Positions 62,601 through 64,000 of a DNA stretch of 64,000 bases are shown here, in pieces; the first letter of the stretch is position 1; each line of letters begins with the position of its first letter. Below the pieces are notes generated by a model that worked only from the letters and a program-made list of their open reading frames with translations, had not been told where the DNA came from and made no database searches. This stretch comes from Fodinibius sediminis (GTDB lineage: Bacteria; Bacteroidota; Rhodothermia; Balneolales; Balneolaceae), in contig NZ_FXTH01000006.1 in NCBI RefSeq assembly GCF_900182555.1, forward strand, positions 62,001 to 126,000, given 5' to 3'. A program made the translations under genes and the position numbers.

Positions 62601-64000
62601 CAGGGTTTACCTTGGATGGATTGTTAAAACATCCGAATGTTATAAAGTCGTTTTCCAGCGCGGGCAGGGGTTCTATCTTCGGGACATAATCCGGGGGGAG
62701 ATAGCAGATATAGTCATCCGGCATGCGCACCAGCTTCTCGGTATAAAAAGCTTCCTCGCCGGCCGGGCTTTCATACTGGTCGGTGATAAGGTAGTCCACC
62801 GCCTGCAGGCCGGTGGTATTGAACAGCCCGCCCACCCACTTCACTATGACCGGGGCGGGCTCCATGGCTATGGTCCGGAGCCGGTTGTCGGCCGCATGGC
62901 CAGACAGTTCAACCAGGATATCAATCTCATCATCGCGGATCATGCCGGCAATAATTTCATCATTATAACCGATGACCGATTGCCATTTATCGGCCCGGCG
63001 GTGGAGCCGCTGTGTTATCCAGTCGAATTTGTTGTTCGTGGTATAGCAGTATATTTCGAATTGGTCGGCCGGGAGATTTTCAAGTCCAGGGGTTATCATC
63101 CATCCAACGGGATGCATCTTAAGCCCTCCTGAAATCAAGCCAATCCGTATTTTTTTATCAGGATCTATATTTTGGGGTATCGGTCTTTTGGGTTGGTTTT
63201 CGGGAGCAAAATGCTGATCCCAAAGTTTGTGGGCATTAAAAATTTCCTTCCGGCTCCGCTCAGGGTTATAATGAATGCACATCAGATAGCTGGAAAGACA
63301 CTGGTATTGATCCGGTTCATCCTGCAGGGCCTGTAGATAATGACGTTCGGCTTCATCAAGCTGTCCCACTTCCTGAAGACACAGGGCATAGTTCTGCCGT
63401 ACATTGGCGTTGCCGGGGTGTTCCTCCAGCAGATCTCGGCAAAGCTTCAGTGCTTTGGGGTAATCCCCTTTCTGCCGGTACAAATCAGCAAAAGTTGATT
63501 GCGCAGGGATGCTCTCCGGCTTCTCTGCAATGATGAGTTCAAGGTGCTCTTCTGCTTCGCCGAAGCGTTTTTTTTCAATTAGCAGCTGCGCAATGGCCGC
63601 CCTGCTAATATGGTTGTCCGGATGCTGTTCAATGCTGTATTGAAACAGTTCAAGGGCTTTATCCAGCTGTCCCTGATCGCGGTATATTTCTGCGATCTTG
63701 TGAGCCAGTTCTACATTGTTCGGTTCGATGTTAACAGCTTCCTGATAGCATGTCAGTGCTTCCCGCAATTTCGCCTGGGCCCGGTATACCGACCCCAGAT
63801 GCACCCATGCCTTGTAAAGATCTTCGTTCTCCAGGGCCCTCCTGGAATAGGTTTCTGCTTCTTCGAAGGACCTCAGGTTGTAATGGCATATTGATATGGC
63901 ATGATAAATTCTGGCTTTGTCGCTGCTTTCGCAGAGCGCTTTCTGAAGCCATCGCAAGGCTGTTTTGAATGCTCGTTTATGTATGTAGGCGATGCCGATG
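59617..64000 (-). CDS. Giant TPR / O-GlcNAc-transferase-like / double FkbM methyltransferase fusion (5'-truncated)
   Basis: At least 1460 residues; the frame runs open off the right edge, so the start is missing. Counting from the internal TTG at 63957: residues 1-225 are TPRs (for example WVHLGSVYRAQAKLREALTCYQEA). Residues ~268-630 are a SPINDLY/O-GlcNAc-transferase catalytic region (VELSGHAADNRL, TFGCFNNPSKVNPDILGRWA, IALDPWPYSGGLTTCEALYMG). Residues ~730-960 are one FkbM methyltransferase (RVVDAGAGFGAYALPMA, VDLVKLDINGMETEAL). A helical linker follows, then a second FkbM domain at ~1219-1446 (VIIDIGANVGAFAIY, IDVLKIDTEGAEVAIL). Place beside flagellin suggests flagellin glycan synthesis and O-methylation. 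Confidence 0.85.
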   Translation of the reverse strand, partial: IGIAYIHKRAFKTALRWLQKALCESSDKARIYHAISICHYNLRSFEEAETYSRRALENEDLYKAWVHLGSVYRAQAKLREALTCYQEAVNIEPNNVELAHKIAEIYRDQGQLDKALELFQYSIEQHPDNHISRAAIAQLLIEKKRFGEAEEHLELIIAEKPESIPAQSTFADLYRQKGDYPKALKLCRDLLEEHPGNANVRQNYALCLQEVGQLDEAERHYLQALQDEPDQYQCLSSYLMCIHYNPERSRKEIFNAHKLWDQHFAPENQPKRPIPQNIDPDKKIRIGLISGGLKMHPVGWMITPGLENLPADQFEIYCYTTNNKFDWITQRLHRRADKWQSVIGYNDEIIAGMIRDDEIDILVELSGHAADNRLRTIAMEPAPVIVKWVGGLFNTTGLQAVDYLITDQYESPAGEEAFYTEKLVRMPDDYICYLPPDYVPKIEPLPALENDFITFGCFNNPSKVNPDILGRWASIMKSVPRSRLLLKSKQYETKTLRERIIKPLESAGIAADRVTFRGESNHKDHLSHYNQVDIALDPWPYSGGLTTCEALYMGVPVVTKPGPTFAGRHSATHLTNAGFADWVTDSWDEYVETAVNLAKDQKHLTRLRQSMREQVENAPLCNGRRFGAHLSIALREMWRQWVDGYENNIENWQAHIDVETLSEQEINEYAALTKVEEATNKTEHKESDKSVEADVVKQQQITTDHETKAWNSNMNSISTDQGIKNSITPNKEDNDDRPEVFKIETKDGVTVCTPPDLELLTPYVLLEQEQWFEPELDFIRDYLQPGMRVVDAGAGFGAYALPMAKIAGDTGAVYAFEPASETASYLEKSKLVNNFDQLEVNRRGLGAETGPAMLHHAHTPELNAIDEEGDEGVSLTTLDAWWTFAGQPAVDLVKLDINGMETEALQGGQQLLEADRPLLLLSLGQGAESLRDLHQSIHSLNYELFEYIPGLSLLADHEAGEKVDPYLMNLVAVPLEKRQQLEQEGWIYKKDTPGEEAVETSWKELLGAFPWTTGLLDHWEQQLAPNQQGEYAHALNLLSTAEQIEIDSETRPTAASQKGSLMLAAARKLVKLYNEGNTTPAVALTLARVMAQLGKRNQAVEIMDDLMERMDTEDSTLLDVHLPFFLPLPDQDQAEIETTFSQWLTVRIAEAWVLLREPTGYLGGKQTLQMLEALEDNPETLTITRATIRLRKNNLNDPALDTDHNRWFWDPLKEKTADSATANSDYRVPSEIINVKVNFNNGGDTASVTIRIPEKEVFRLKNIFEDDEYALPEGLSIKDNGVIIDIGANVGAFAIYASQWNKNAVIHCFEPNPQVTPLLELNTQDLHNVTRNYIALGDSDGTIALSQHPINTGQSSTSHPIKGGSKVDVSVRHSGAAVLEKGVTHIDVLKIDTEGAEVAILRGLKDLLAATKVVMLEYHSEDERREIDRLLSGFQLYAADVQKLWGIGTVKYVNKKLLTS

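Noticed and set aside
59617-63957. The giant protein as several genes joined by a sequencing error
   Set aside because: The frame is continuous over 4.3 kb with low-complexity linkers between domains and no internal ribosome-binding site plus ATG that would clearly start a separate gene, so a true fusion is the simpler reading; assembly error remains a formal possibility.
1-64000. CRISPR arrays, rRNA, tRNA, prophage or insertion sequences
   Set aside because: I found no regularly spaced repeats with unique spacers, no cloverleaf or rRNA-like sequence and no transposase, integrase or phage structural genes.

Overview
The window looks like a chromosomal stretch of a motile, Gram-negative bacterium on the Bacteroidota/Rhodothermota/Balneolota side of the tree. 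A Balneolales-like halophile is my best guess. Three things point there: an ECF sigma / FecR / STN-TonB-receptor trio, secreted or lipidated nucleoside hydrolase, DUF1080 and PHP proteins, and a complete flagellar set that includes the P- and L-ring proteins of a two-membrane cell. The assignment is inferred from gene content alone.

Layout. Bases 252-13072 carry accessory and housekeeping genes: a CaCA-type exchanger, a DUF1080 lipoprotein, two nucleoside hydrolase-like proteins, separate LigD polymerase and phosphoesterase genes, a cation:proton antiporter, a CPBP protease, a PHP phosphodiesterase and several exported proteins of unknown function. Bases 13296-17653 hold the sigma / FecR / TonB-receptor unit. 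Bases 17654-19104 are about 1.45 kb of non-coding DNA packed with direct and inverted repeats. A thioesterase and a VOC protein follow.

Bases 20215-58455 are an almost uninterrupted flagellar island. The minus-strand unit flgF-flgG-flgA-flgH-flgI-flgJ-flgN-flgK-flgL ends in a TPR/glycosyltransferase-like gene. The plus-strand unit is flhB-flhA-flhF-(small membrane protein)-fliA. A very long minus-strand unit runs flgB-flgC-x-fliE-fliF-fliG-fliH-fliI-fliJ-ylxF-fliK-flgD-(TIGR02530)-flgE, then motA-motB-fliL-fliM-fliN-fliO-fliP-fliQ-fliR. On the plus strand follow a histidine kinase, flagellin, and fliS-fliD-(fliT-like)-(flgM-like). Gene order in the long unit is like that of Firmicutes and spirochaetes.

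Regulation can be read from the DNA. Sigma-54-like -24/-12 elements precede flgB and flgF. Sigma-28-like elements (TAAA-N15-GCCGATAA type) precede motA, the kinase, flagellin and fliS. This fits a sigma-54 early / sigma-28 late hierarchy, with fliA and a FlgM-like gene both present.

The most unusual part is at the right edge. A single protein of more than 1446 residues, running off the window, fuses TPRs, an O-GlcNAc-transferase-like (SPINDLY) domain and two FkbM-type methyltransferase domains. A sulfotransferase-like gene lies 30 bp downstream of it. With the TPR/GT-like gene behind flgL, this suggests a flagellin (or cell-surface) glycosylation, methylation and sulfation system bracketing the flagellar island. 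That role is inference from position and domains.
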